Source of the DNA: Streptomyces sp. NBC_01669
Lineage (GTDB): Bacteria; Actinomycetota; Actinomycetes; Streptomycetales; Streptomycetaceae
Assembly: GCF_026339735.1 (NCBI RefSeq)
Contig: NZ_JAPEQG010000001.1
Coordinates: 1,612,001 to 1,676,000, forward strand
Reading direction: 5' to 3'
Length of the DNA: 64,000 nt
Position 1 is the first letter of the stretch. Each line of letters begins with the position of its first letter. Below, one piece after another: positions 44,986 through 53,662 of the stretch. The position numbers were made by a program, and so were the translations under genes. The notes under the pieces were generated by a model, which ran no database searches, had not been told where the DNA came from, and worked only from the letters and a program-made list of their open reading frames with translations.

Positions 44986-45410
44986 GAGGTCTCCGTTCCA
45001 TGACCAGGTCCAGGACCTGCGATTCGTCGATATGCCGCGCAGCGCTCTGGTGTACGATGCGGCCCTCCTTCACCACGCGGACGCGGTCGGCGAGACTGAG
45101 CACTTCGGGTACCTCGCTGGAGACCAGCAGGACACCGATGTCCGAGTCGGCCAGAGCGCGCACCAGCGCGTACAACTCGGCGCGGGCACCGACGTCCACA
45201 CCGCGGGTCGGTTCGTCCAGCAGCAGTAGTCGGCAGCCCTTGAGGAACCAGCGCGCCAGTACGGCTTTCTGCTGGTTGCCGCCCGAGAGCGTGCGCACGG
45301 GCCGACTGGGATCGTCGGGGCGCATCTCCAGTGAACGAGCCTGCGCGGCGGCCTCGTTGCGCTCGGAACTGTTTGGTGATATTTCGCATTTCGAGCAAAG
45401 AAGCAGACAA
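44985..45410 (-). pseudogene. RbsA-type sugar ABC ATPase with large internal deletion
   Basis: TTG 45410 begins SASLLEMRNITKQF, the N-terminus of RbsA/XylG-type ATPases. After only about 15 codons the sequence jumps, with a frame change, to EMRPDDPSRPVRTLSGGNQQ, LLLLDEPTRGVDVGARAELY and VLDLVMERR, the second ABC cassette. About 330 codons are missing, including the whole first cassette and its Walker A. Directly after VMERR the Gfo/Idh fragment starts, so there are two deletions back to back. Confidence 0.85.
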
Positions 45411-45727
45411 GTCGACACCCTCGGATGTGACGTATCGGCAGGCTGTCGCAGCGCGTGCCGTGTGATGTGGGTTGCTGACCGGGCCGGCGGGAGAAGCTTC
45501 GGCGGGTTGCCGACGCCCTGGAGCAGGATTCAGCCCGACGCCGCGCCGCCGCCTGACGACGGCGTGTACACATGCTCGCTGACGAGCTGTCGGGATACGG
45601 CTGAGAACAAGGTGCCGGCGGTTGACGCTCTACCGGAGGCCCGTTGGGGCGGAAGCCTCGAACACCCTTTAATTCGTATGCTGCCCTGACAAAATAGGGT
45701 CGGAGCCACCAGCGGTCAAGAAGTTGG
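45411..45727. other. Promoter-region remnant between two broken genes
   Basis: No gene is seen in 317 bp. It should hold the old promoter of the RbsA-type gene. An AT-rich patch (TTTAATTCG...CAAAATAGG, about 45668-45700) is the only low-GC segment. The right end joins the enolase-superfamily fragment abruptly at 45728. Confidence 0.35.
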
Positions 45728-46051
45728 TCAAAGCCCGCCGCGACCTTGTACCAGTCCGAACACATAGATGGGAAACTCTTCTATGCGGTCCAGCTCCCAC
45801 AGCCGATGCCAGAGAAGCTCGCGCGCGAGCGGGTCCCGGCCCAGCAGGTCCGCACGGATCCGACGCTGGACGAGGTCGGCCACGATGAGGCCGCGCCGGG
45901 TGTGCGCCTCCCCCTCCAGCCCGTCATCGGTGTGGACACGCAGGATGCCGCCGGTCACCGAATCCTCCGAGCCCGGCAGCCCGTTGCGCCAGCGGAACAG
46001 CGGCTGCGCGGGCAGATCAACGAGCTCCACCGTGACATCAGTGATACGCAT
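45728..46051 (-). pseudogene. Enolase-superfamily (mandelate racemase-like) N-terminal fragment
   Basis: From ATG 46051 the frame encodes MRITDVTVELVDLPAQPLFR, then a GGILRVHTDDGLEGEAHTRR block and LLWHRLWELDRIEEFPI: the N-terminal capping domain of mandelate racemase/muconate lactonising enzymes. It stops after 107 of about 370 residues, without the catalytic barrel. It lies 32 bp after the FadR-type regulator in the same direction, so it was probably the regulator's target operon, for acid-sugar catabolism. Confidence 0.82.
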
Positions 46052-46083
46052 GACCGTCCTTCACCTCCCTGGAATCGTATGGA

Positions 46084-46854
46084 TCAAGAAGAGGCGTCGC
46101 CGTCGGGAAGGAGCCGTTTGCGGATCGCCCGCCGGAACTGACTCACCGTCATGTCGATGTGTCCGGCCATCAGCGATTCCGCCTGCTCGTCGTCCCCGAA
46201 GGCGATGGCCGCGGCGATCGCCTGGTGCTGCTCGGCAGCCACCACGAGCGACCCGCCCGCGACGCCGGCCAGCCCTATGGCACTGACCTGTCGCTGCAGA
46301 TATCGCACGGAGTCGACCGTCGCGCCGAAGAACATGTTCGACGCCGCCGCGCCGATCGCGCCATGGAACCCCTCGTCGGCCCGGGTGAAGGCCTCGATGT
46401 CGCTGTCCAGCGCCGCCTCCATCGACCGCACGGCCGCCTCGCGGATCGCATTGACCTGCGTGGGAGCGGCCCGTTGCGCAGCCAATCGCGCCGTCGCGGT
46501 CTCCACGTAACGGCGAAACTCGAACATCTCGTCCACCTGCCGCAGGTCGGCCGGCAGGAACTGCGAGAACGACTCTCGCCACTGCGCACCCTCCGGGTCG
46601 GCGACATAAATGCCGCGCCCCTTCTGCACGGACAGGCGCCCCACCGCGGAGAGGATCTTCACGGCTTCCCTGACCACCGTCCGGCTCATCTGAACGGCGT
46701 CGGCCAGGTCCTTCTCGGTGGGCAGCCGGGTACCGGGGCTGAGCCGCTCCTTGACGATGTACTCAAGGATGCGCTCGGCCGCGATCTCGTAACCGGGACG
46801 GTACCCGCCCCTGGTGCTCGCCGACTGAAAACTGGATGACAGCTCGAGCGTCAA
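46084..46854 (-). CDS. GntR-family regulator, FadR/FCD subgroup
   Basis: 256 residues from ATG 46854. Winged helix at about 20-90: RILEYIVKERLSPGTRLPTE, then KDLADAVQMSRTVVREAVKI and GRLSVQKGRGIYV. The FCD ligand-binding helices cover about 105-240 (DEMFEFRRYVETATARLAAQ; Asp/His residues for metal in EAFTRADEGFHGAI and AEQHQAIAAAIA). FadR/FCD regulators respond to sugar acids or organic acids. It is intact, but the enolase-superfamily gene behind it is truncated, so its original operon is largely gone. Confidence 0.9.
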   Translation of the reverse strand: MTLELSSSFQSASTRGGYRPGYEIAAERILEYIVKERLSPGTRLPTEKDLADAVQMSRTVVREAVKILSAVGRLSVQKGRGIYVADPEGAQWRESFSQFLPADLRQVDEMFEFRRYVETATARLAAQRAAPTQVNAIREAAVRSMEAALDSDIEAFTRADEGFHGAIGAAASNMFFGATVDSVRYLQRQVSAIGLAGVAGGSLVVAAEQHQAIAAAIAFGDDEQAESLMAGHIDMTVSQFRRAIRKRLLPDGDASS

Positions 46855-47448
46855 GCTGTGCTCCCCTCACATCTTCAGGGCTTTTCACGGACTCGGATCT
46901 CACTTGCCCGCCCCCACTTGCGCGAATGTTTCAGCTCTATTCGAGAACGCACTGGGCAGTTAATCAAATCTAAAGCCTTGACGCGAGAGGCCCGGCGCGC
47001 CCAGACTCGTCTAGCTCCGGGTGATCTACGTCAGGTCCCACCACCGGGGCGTCCCCCCTTCCGTTTCGACACCGCACACCGCGACACCCCACGGGTGGCA
47101 TGTGCCTGATACAAGCCCGGGCCGCTGGCCCGGGTAGGACGGTGGACAGCGCAGCCACCGCCGCGTTCGCCGCCACCGCTCGGATACTGCGCCCGATCCC
47201 CGCATCCGGCGGCCGGAGCCAAGCCCCGGCCCACTCCCCTCCGGACAACTGCAGCACTCGTCCCCTCCCCGGTCGGTCTGCTCAGCCTCGCTCCTGCACA
47301 CGCACACGCTTCGCGACCGGATTCACTCATCCCGCTCCAGCAGAGGAGACCCTCGTGGGAAAGCGACGAAGTGCGGATCCTGGCGGGCGGCCGGCGTGTC
47401 CGGCCGCCCGCCCGCCAGTTCCCTTCTTCCTGTTCTGCTAGGAGAACC
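46855..47448. other. 594-bp divergent intergenic region, FadR (-) to GH35 (+)
   Basis: No convincing gene. The AT-rich stretch 46955-46980 with TTGACG at 46978 and CAGACT 18 bp on (47002) is a candidate GH35 promoter, though weak at -10. A short frame GTG 47355 to TAG 47441 spans a strong hairpin (47382-47412) and could be a leader peptide or a decayed gene end. Confidence 0.4.
47382..47412 (+). promoter_or_regulatory. GC-rich hairpin in the GH35 leader
   Basis: GGCGGGCGGCCGG (47382-47394), CGTGT, and the exact complement (47400-47412), 36 bp before GTG 47449. It is either a terminator left from a lost upstream gene or an attenuator of the beta-galactosidase gene. Confidence 0.65.
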
Positions 47449-49233
47449 GTGAACGCAACCCCACCCGCTGCCGCAGAGCTGACCGTCACTGATTCCGGTT
47501 TCCTGCGGGCAGGACGGCCGCACCAGATCGTGTCCGCAGCCATTCACTACTTCCGGGTCCACCCGGAGCTGTGGGACGACCGGCTGCGGCGGCTGCGCGC
47601 CATGGGCGTCAACACCGTGGAGACCTACGTCGCCTGGAACGTCCATGAGCCCGCGCCGGGGCAGTACGACTTCACTGGCGCGGCCGACGTCGCCACCTTC
47701 ATCACCACCGCCGGCCGGCTCGGGCTGGACGTCATCGTGCGGCCGGGCCCGTACATCTGCGCGGAATGGGAGTTCGGCGGTCTGCCCGGCTGGCTTCTGG
47801 CGGATCCCGCCATGCGCCTGCGCAGCCACGATGAGCGCTACCTCGCCGCCGTGGACGCCTGGTTCGACGTGCTCATGCCCGTCCTCGTGCCGCTGCTGGC
47901 CCAAAACGGCGGACCGGTGGTGGCCCTGCAGATCGAGAACGAATACGGAAGCTACGGCAACGACACCGCATACCTCGAACACCTGCGGCAGGGCCTGATC
48001 CGGCGGGGTGCCCACTGCCTCCTGTTCACAGCCGACGGCGCCACCGACCCCGTCCTGCGCGGCGGCACCATACCCGGTGTCCTGGCGACCGCTACCTTCG
48101 GTTCCCGGCCGGAGGAGTCACTCGCGGTGCTCCGCCGCCATCAGGCGACCGGCCCGCTGGTGTGCATGGAGTACTGGCATGGCTGGTTCGACCACTGGGG
48201 CGAAAGGCACCACGTGCGCGACCCCAAGGAAGCCGCCGACGAACTGGACCGCATGCTGGCCCAAGGAGCCTCGGTCAACATCTACATGGGCCACGGCGGT
48301 ACCAACTTCGGATGGTGGAACGGCGCCAACCACGACGGCAACACCTACCAGCCCACATGCACCAGCTACGACTACGATGCCCCGGTGGGCGAGGCAGGCG
48401 AACTGACCGCGAAGTTCCACGCCTTCCGGGAGGTCATCGCCCGGCACACCGGGCCCATCGAGCACGAGCCGCCCGCACCGCCCGACCGGCTGGCACCGCA
48501 GTCGCTGACCGTCACAGGCACCACGACACTGCGGGAATCGCTGGACGTCCTGGCCACTCCGCTACGGCGCGTGTCGCCCGAGCCCATGGAGGCTCTGAGC
48601 CAGAGCCTGGGACTGATCCACTACCGCACCCGGCTGCGCGGGCCGTGGCCCGCCGCGATGCTGCGCATCGACGGCCTCGCGGACCGCGGGCAGGTCTTCC
48701 TCGACGGCGTCGCGATCGGCGTGCTGGACCGCGACCACCCGCAGGCCGAACTGCCGGTCACTGTGCCCGATGACGGCGCCGAGCTGGAGGTGCTGGTGGA
48801 GAACATGGGACGGATCAACTACGGCCCGCTGCTGGGCGACCGCAAGGGGATCACTGGTGGAGTCCGCCTGGACACCCAGTTCCAGTTCGGCTGGGACACC
48901 CGCCCCCTTCCCCTCTCCGACCTCACCGGACTCCGGTTCAGCCCGCAGCCCGCGGACCGGCACCCGGCCTTCCACCGGGTCGAAGTCGACATCGCCACCC
49001 CTGCCGACGGATTCATCGCCCTCCCCGGGTGGAACAAGGGCATGGTGTGGGTCAACGGCTTCGCCCTGGGCCGCTACTGGAGTCGCGGTCCTCAGCGCAC
49101 CCTCTACGCGCCGGGCCCGGCGTGGAAGGCCGGCCGCAACGAGATAGTAGTGCTGGAGCTCCACCAGGCCGGACGCACAGTCGAGATCCGCGACACTCCG
49201 GATCTGGGGTTCGAGACAGCGATGGCGCTGTGA
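47449..49233 (+). CDS. GH35 beta-galactosidase
   Basis: 594 residues from GTG 47449 with AGGAG 5-9 bp upstream. The barrel begins SAAIHYFRVHPELWDDRL and has YVAWNVHEPAPGQYDF and VIVRPGPYICAEWEFGGLP. Acid/base Glu165 lies in IENEYGSYG and nucleophile Glu241 in CMEYWHGWF. NIYMGHGGTNFGWWNGAN follows. The C-terminal third holds the beta-sandwich domains of short GH35 enzymes (GLIHYRTRL, WNKGMVWVNGFALGRYW). No signal peptide is evident, so it is probably cytosolic and acts on imported galactosides. It diverges from the FadR regulator, a natural regulatory pairing. Confidence 0.93.
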   Translation: MNATPPAAAELTVTDSGFLRAGRPHQIVSAAIHYFRVHPELWDDRLRRLRAMGVNTVETYVAWNVHEPAPGQYDFTGAADVATFITTAGRLGLDVIVRPGPYICAEWEFGGLPGWLLADPAMRLRSHDERYLAAVDAWFDVLMPVLVPLLAQNGGPVVALQIENEYGSYGNDTAYLEHLRQGLIRRGAHCLLFTADGATDPVLRGGTIPGVLATATFGSRPEESLAVLRRHQATGPLVCMEYWHGWFDHWGERHHVRDPKEAADELDRMLAQGASVNIYMGHGGTNFGWWNGANHDGNTYQPTCTSYDYDAPVGEAGELTAKFHAFREVIARHTGPIEHEPPAPPDRLAPQSLTVTGTTTLRESLDVLATPLRRVSPEPMEALSQSLGLIHYRTRLRGPWPAAMLRIDGLADRGQVFLDGVAIGVLDRDHPQAELPVTVPDDGAELEVLVENMGRINYGPLLGDRKGITGGVRLDTQFQFGWDTRPLPLSDLTGLRFSPQPADRHPAFHRVEVDIATPADGFIALPGWNKGMVWVNGFALGRYWSRGPQRTLYAPGPAWKAGRNEIVVLELHQAGRTVEIRDTPDLGFETAMAL

Positions 49234-49251
49234 GGGCGGCTCACTGCACGT

Positions 49252-49325
49252 TCACCGGTCCGCTGCCCACAGCCACGCCGGATCGGCCAGGATCCGCCGC
49301 ACCTTCAGCGCTGCGGCGCCGATGA
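49252..49325 (-). pseudogene. ROK-family C-terminal fragment
   Basis: The minus frame gives GPVIGAAALKVRRILADPAW and then LWAADR plus TGA, the end of ROK sugar kinases/regulators (GAAALA...). About 25 codons survive. No upstream part is present; the sequence to the right enters the hairpin at 49409. Confidence 0.6.
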
Positions 49326-49408
49326 CTGGGCCCCGCCGAACACATTGTGCGCGGCGGTTCATGTGAGCGGTCACGATGACACTCTGTTCCCGCACCATCC
49401 GTGAGTGG

Positions 49409-49454
49409 CACCCCGCGGTGGGCGACGCCATGACGCGTCGCCCACCGCGGGGTG
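49409..49454. terminator. 20-bp-arm perfect hairpin between convergent units
   Basis: CACCCCGCGGTGGGCGACGC (49409-49428), loop CATGAC, and the exact complement (49435-49454). It separates the GH35 gene side (plus) from the NPCBM pseudogene (minus, ending 49472) and can stop transcripts from both. Confidence 0.85.
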
Positions 49455-49471
49455 GGCCAGTGCTTCCTTTC

Positions 49472-50515
49472 CTAGTTGCTGCCGCAGGTCAGGATGGGGT
49501 TGACCCAGTCGCCGTGGTCGTTGCCGTTGCCGCCGTCGCCCACGGACAGGTCAAGGATCTGGCCGCCGGTGACGGGGACGTCGATGGCTACGGACGCCGA
49601 CTTCCCGTTGAGCACGGGGGTGGTGGTGAGGACCTTTCCGTCGAGGAGGACGGAGAAGGTGGCAGTGCCCGGGTCACCATTGTCGAATCCGACGGTGGCG
49701 GTGAACTTGCTGCACTGTCCGCCGAGGTAGATCTGCACGTCGCTGGGCGAGTTGGTGCCCGGTCCCTTGGCGTAGACGGTGCCGCCGAGCTTGAGCGGGG
49801 TGCCGTCGTTCGGTGCGGTGCCGCCGACGCTCTGGTCGCGTTCGACCGGTCCCCAGCCGTTGGTGGCGGACAGGAACGTCAGGTCGCTGACCTGGTTGGT
49901 GCCGGCGGGCGGCGGGACGGGGGTCGCCCCGACGATCCGCTCGTCGGCGACGGTCTGCCACCGGCCGCCCTGGACGAACTGCACGGTGGCGGTGAGCGGG
50001 TTCACCTGGCCGGGGGTGGCCGGCGCGGTGACGTCCCAGGTGAAGATGGCCGATGTCCCGCCGGGCACCCGCACGGGGTCGGCCGCTGCGGGGCGCGGGC
50101 TGACGGTCCAGCGCCGCGTACGCCCTGCAGCCGCCAGGTAATGGTGTGTGCGCCCAGCGGGTCCCCTACCAGGGCGGCGCGGGTCAGCCCGCAAACGGTG
50201 CTGGCGTCGGACCGTCCCCAGTTCTCGTCATGTCCCATGTTCACGGCGAGGACGGAGACGACGTTGTCGCCGCCGGTCTTGAGGACGCCGGCCGGGAAGT
50301 TCTAGGTCTTCGGGCCGTCGGCGGTGGAGCTGCCGAGGAAGGTGCCGTTGAGCCACACGGAGGAGGCTGCCGCCTTGCCGCTGCTCCGGGTGGACAAGAT
50401 GATGCCGGTCGTCTTGTCGTCGCCGGTGAACCGGCCGCGGTACCAGGTGGATCCCGTGTGGAAGCCGTAGTCGTCGGCGAACAGCACGGGCAGGGTGACC
50501 GGAGGGGTGATCTTC
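49472..50515 (-). pseudogene. Second GH35 beta-galactosidase, C-terminal region with NPCBM domain, broken
   Basis: The minus strand starts in mid-protein with LFADDYGFHTGSTWYRGRFT and VWLNGTFLGSSTADGPKT, the jelly-roll domain of large GH35 enzymes. An in-frame TAG follows at the position where an aromatic residue is expected, then NFPAGVLKTGGDNVVSVLAV and NMGHDENW. A frame change occurs near 50120, then a Big-like linker and an NPCBM domain ([20 protein letters not shown]) end at TAG 49472. The whole catalytic barrel is missing at the 5' end, where serine-recombinase sequence begins. So there are a truncation, a nonsense codon and a frameshift. Confidence 0.85.
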
Positions 50516-50522
50516 GACGCGG

Positions 50523-50891
50523 CGCATCAACCGCTATCAGGCCGCCCTCGAAGCCGGAGCCGACCCAGCCGTGGTCACTCAGTGGATCAACGAGGCACAA
50601 CGCGACCAGGAAACGGCGCAAAAGAAGCCCGACGCGCTGCCCGCCGTCACCCGAAAGACGGAGCCACAGCTCACCGCCGACCAGATCCGCGCGATTACTG
50701 AGAGACTCGGAGACATCGCACAACACATCCGCGCCGTCGACGCACAGAAGAAGAGCCCCCTCTACGAAGCCCTCGGCATCACCATCAGCTATGAACACAC
50801 AACGAGGACCGCGACCGTAAGGTCGAGGCCCTCGCTTCCGTATCGTTATAGCCAGTGTCCGAGGGGGGACTTGAACCCCCACGCCCGATAA
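50523..50891 (+). pseudogene. Serine site-specific recombinase C-terminal fragment
   Basis: The plus frame encodes RINRYQAALEAGADPAVVTQ, WINEAQRDQETAQ and ITERLGDIAQHIRAVDAQKK, the coiled-coil C-terminal part of large serine recombinases (phage/ICE integrases). The catalytic resolvase domain and zinc ribbon are absent. Its last 12 codons (CPRGDLNPHAR and stop) are antisense to the 3' half of tRNA-Leu, the arrangement left when an element integrates at that tRNA. A functional integrase is not present. Confidence 0.8.
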
Positions 50892-50940
50892 AGGGCACTA
50901 GCACCTCAAGCTAGCGCGTCTGCCATTCCGCCACCCGGAC
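50856..50940 (-). tRNA. tRNA-Leu (anticodon GAG)
   Basis: On the minus strand the 85-nt sequence runs from GTCCGGG to CTCGGACA. The acceptor arms pair over seven positions (one G-U), with discriminator A. The anticodon stem CTAGC/GCTAG encloses TTGAGGT, so the anticodon is GAG. A long variable arm (TGCCCTTTATCGGGC) marks a class II tRNA, and the T-loop is GTTCAAG. CCA is not encoded. Confidence 0.95.
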
Positions 50941-51142
50941 TAGGTGATCGGCCCCGGTCTCCCGCGGCGACAAAGAAAACAATACCAGGGGTTTGGGGTG
51001 CCTCTCACCTGCATATTCGGTGGTCAGTGGGGGTGGCGGGCGCACGGAACCCGTTGGCCTGGCCGTGCGTACGGTCTGTCGTCGTTCGTGCACGTGCAGT
51101 ACGTCCGGCTGCCGCGAAGACGGTCGGGCTAGCTTCGCCTGC

Positions 51143-51768
51143 ATGAGTGATCGCGGCTATCGGCGGCCCCGTGCGCTGTCCCCCTTGCGTGAGCATCTGC
51201 GCGATACGTTCTGGTTCGCTCCGACGGTGGGCCTGGTGTGCGCCTTCGCCGCGTGGTGGGGCGTCTCGACGCTGGATACGGAGATCATTGCGCGGCTCCA
51301 GGGCGAGCACGCGTACGGCGAGGTCAGTGATCTGATCAAGTTCGCCGACGACGCCAGGACCATCGTCACCACCGTCGTATGTGAGCGCCACGCTGCGGCT
51401 CATGCAGGTGGGGCCTGTGGTCGATCGCATCACCCGTGAATCCGTGCGGATGCTCCGGCGGATGCCAGCTCGGGCGGGTGCATCACCGGGACCGGGCGGG
51501 GGCGGTGCGGCTCGTGCAGGAGGGGCCGGGCTGGTCCGATCTGGTGGATCTTGCCCTTGAGGAGATCCGGTGCTGCGCGACGAGGAGTCCGCAGGTGTCG
51601 CGGCGGATGCTGGCCGGGATCGATGACCTGCTGGTATTGGCGTCGGAGGACCGGAAAGGCGTGCTGGTCAGGCACCGTACGCTCCTGGTGAGGGCAGTGG
51701 AGCGCACGGTGCCTGACGTCACCGCGCGGGAGTTCGCGCTCCTCCCCGATCGTCAAGGGATCGAGTGA
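51143..51768 (+). pseudogene. DUF2254 membrane protein, internally deleted
   Basis: ATG 51143 opens with a genuine N-terminus: LREHLRDTFWFAPTVGLVCA, then AWWGVSTLDTEIIARLQG, the first helix of DUF2254 proteins. After about 75 codons the frame breaks. In other frames LMQVGPVVDRITRESVRML and then RLVQEGPGWSDLVDLALEEI and REFALLPDRQGIE continue the family's C-terminal part, ending at TGA 51768. Roughly half of the usual ~430 residues are lost through at least two deletions or frameshifts. Confidence 0.75.
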
Positions 51769-51789
51769 GGACCAGGGTTTCCCCTCCGG

Positions 51790-53361
51790 TTACGGCATCA
51801 GGTGGTAGTCCGGGAAGTTGCCCGGGAGCCGCTCTCCGGGCGGGCCGTCCGTCACCGCTCTGACCAGCAGTTCGCCACCCACGAAGGCGCCCCGCCAGGA
51901 GGCACCGAACCCGCCGAAGAGTTCCTCGCGGTCGCCGCGGGAGCGGGGTGTGCCGTGGCCGGTCTTGAATGCCCGGATCTGAGGGGCGAGGCGGGCGTAC
52001 GTTGCCGGGTCGTCGGTCGACAAGGTGGCGACCAGGGCGCCGTTCGACGCGTTCATGGCTGCCAGGAGTTCCGCCTCCGTATCGACGAGGACGATCGTGT
52101 CGACCGGGCCGAACGGTTCCGCGTGATGGAGCGGCGACGACGGGGGCGGGTTGAGGAGGGTGACCGGGTGGAGGTACGCGCTGGTGTCCTGCCCCGGGAG
52201 GAAGTGGGCGTCGGCCGTCGACCCCCGGTGGAGCGGGACCGCGCCCCGGTCGATGGCCTCCGCGACCTGATCGGCCAGCTCCTTGGCCTTGGCTGCGTTG
52301 ATCAGCGGGCCGAAGTCGAGAGTGGGGAGCGGGTCGGTGGGGCTTGCGACTGCCAGGGGGTGGCCCGTGCGGAGGGAGCGGACGGCGGGGAGGTAGGCCG
52401 ACAGGAACGCGTCGAACGCGCTGCGCTGGACCACGAAGCGGGGGTACGCGGTGCAGCGCTGCTTGCCGTAGTCGAAGAGCTTCGGGATGACGGCGGTCAG
52501 GGAGGGCCAGTCCGTGAAGTTCCAGATGCCCCAGGTGTTGAGGCCCTCCTGCTCGAGGATGTGCCGTTTGCCGAGGTCGGCGACTTCGGTGGCGATGCGG
52601 GCCCCGGTGTCCCGGCCGCCGACGAAGGAGACGCAGCCGATCTCGGCCGAGCGGACGAGGGGCGCGGAGAGTTCACTGCCGCTGCCGCTGACGAGGGTGA
52701 GCGGGATGCCCTCGCGGGCGGCGAGTGCGCAGGCCAGGGTGAGGCAGGCGACACCGCCGTCGGTGGGGGTCTTGGCGATGACCGCGTTGCCGGCCAGGGC
52801 CTGGACGAGCATCGCGTGGACCAGCACGGACATGGGGTAGTTCCAGCTGGCGATGTTGGAGACCGGGCCCGGCAGCGGGGTGCGGTCGGCGAGGAGCCGG
52901 TCTATGTGGTCGACGTACCAGCGGACTCCGTCGATCGCGCGGTCCACGTCCGCCTGGGCGAGGCGCCAGGGTTTGCCGATCTCCCAGACGAGGAGGAGGG
53001 CGAGGAGTTCCCGGTGTTGGGTGAGCGCGTCGAGGGTGGCTGATACGCGGGCGCGGCGTTCGGGGAGTGGGATGTGGCGCCAGGCGCGGTGCTGGTCGAG
53101 AGAGGCCCGGACCGCCTGTTGGGCGGTGGGGGAGTCCAGACGGGGCGGGCCGGCGATGGGAGTGCCGTCCACGGGGCTGGTGGCGGGGAGGGGGTGGCCG
53201 TCCTGCTGCCAGGAGGCGGCCCAGAGGTTGAGGACCCGGTCGCCCCGGAAGGCCTCGGGGGCGGTGGTGAGGCAGCGCTGCCAGGCATCGGCCCAGGCGG
53301 TGCCCGGTTTGAGGGTGAGGGGTGGGGCGGGCGTGTTGTCGGGCGTGTGGGTGGGTGCCAT
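51790..53361 (-). CDS. Aldehyde dehydrogenase family protein
   Basis: 523 residues from ATG 53361 (GGAGACC just upstream). NAD(P)-binding and catalytic blocks of the ALDH fold are present: PGPVSNIASWNYPMSVLVHA, NAVIAKTPTDGGVACLTL, a HILEQEGLNTWGIW segment with the general-base Glu, and Cys303 in GKQRCTAYPRF. The second half has FGPLINAAKAKELADQVAEA and AEPFGPVDTIVL. It is slightly longer than the usual 480-500 and resembles the PaaN-like branch, but the substrate is unknown. It lies downstream of sucCD on the same strand, separated by a repeat-rich 300 bp, so it may have its own promoter. Confidence 0.88.
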   Translation of the reverse strand: MAPTHTPDNTPAPPLTLKPGTAWADAWQRCLTTAPEAFRGDRVLNLWAASWQQDGHPLPATSPVDGTPIAGPPRLDSPTAQQAVRASLDQHRAWRHIPLPERRARVSATLDALTQHRELLALLLVWEIGKPWRLAQADVDRAIDGVRWYVDHIDRLLADRTPLPGPVSNIASWNYPMSVLVHAMLVQALAGNAVIAKTPTDGGVACLTLACALAAREGIPLTLVSGSGSELSAPLVRSAEIGCVSFVGGRDTGARIATEVADLGKRHILEQEGLNTWGIWNFTDWPSLTAVIPKLFDYGKQRCTAYPRFVVQRSAFDAFLSAYLPAVRSLRTGHPLAVASPTDPLPTLDFGPLINAAKAKELADQVAEAIDRGAVPLHRGSTADAHFLPGQDTSAYLHPVTLLNPPPSSPLHHAEPFGPVDTIVLVDTEAELLAAMNASNGALVATLSTDDPATYARLAPQIRAFKTGHGTPRSRGDREELFGGFGASWRGAFVGGELLVRAVTDGPPGERLPGNFPDYHLMP

Positions 53362-53662
53362 GAAGGTCTCCGCTCTCGGTGCACAGTCGGGGCGGGAGGT
53401 GGGATGGCTCGCTCGTTCCGGACGGTGGTGAGTGGGGATGGGGGGTGGGCGTGACGTTGGCTCAGGGGTGAGGGACGTCACGGTCACGTGGTGAGGGGTG
53501 AGGGGTCGGGGCTGGGTGGGGGTCCGGGTGCGGGGTGGTGGGGCGCCTGCGGCGGGGCTTTCCCCTACCCGCCCCTTCCCGAAACCGGGGCTCCGCCCCG
53601 TACCGGCTGTCCTCAAGCGCCGGACCGGCTGGTTTTCGGGGCTCCGCACCGGACCCCGGTCC
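53362..53662. other. GC-rich intergenic region between sucD and the aldehyde dehydrogenase gene
   Basis: No gene is seen. It is strongly G-skewed on the plus strand from 53400 to 53540 and contains a GC-rich repeat from 53587. The dehydrogenase promoter should lie near 53370-53420, but no clear -10/-35 is seen. Confidence 0.4.

Noticed and set aside
45411..45727. Short minus-strand frame crossing the RbsA promoter region
   Set aside because: It connects unrelated out-of-frame pieces across deletion joints and matches no family.
46858..47441. Several open frames in the FadR-GH35 intergenic region
   Set aside because: They lack ribosome-binding sites, conserved motifs and natural composition, apart from the possible short leader noted above.
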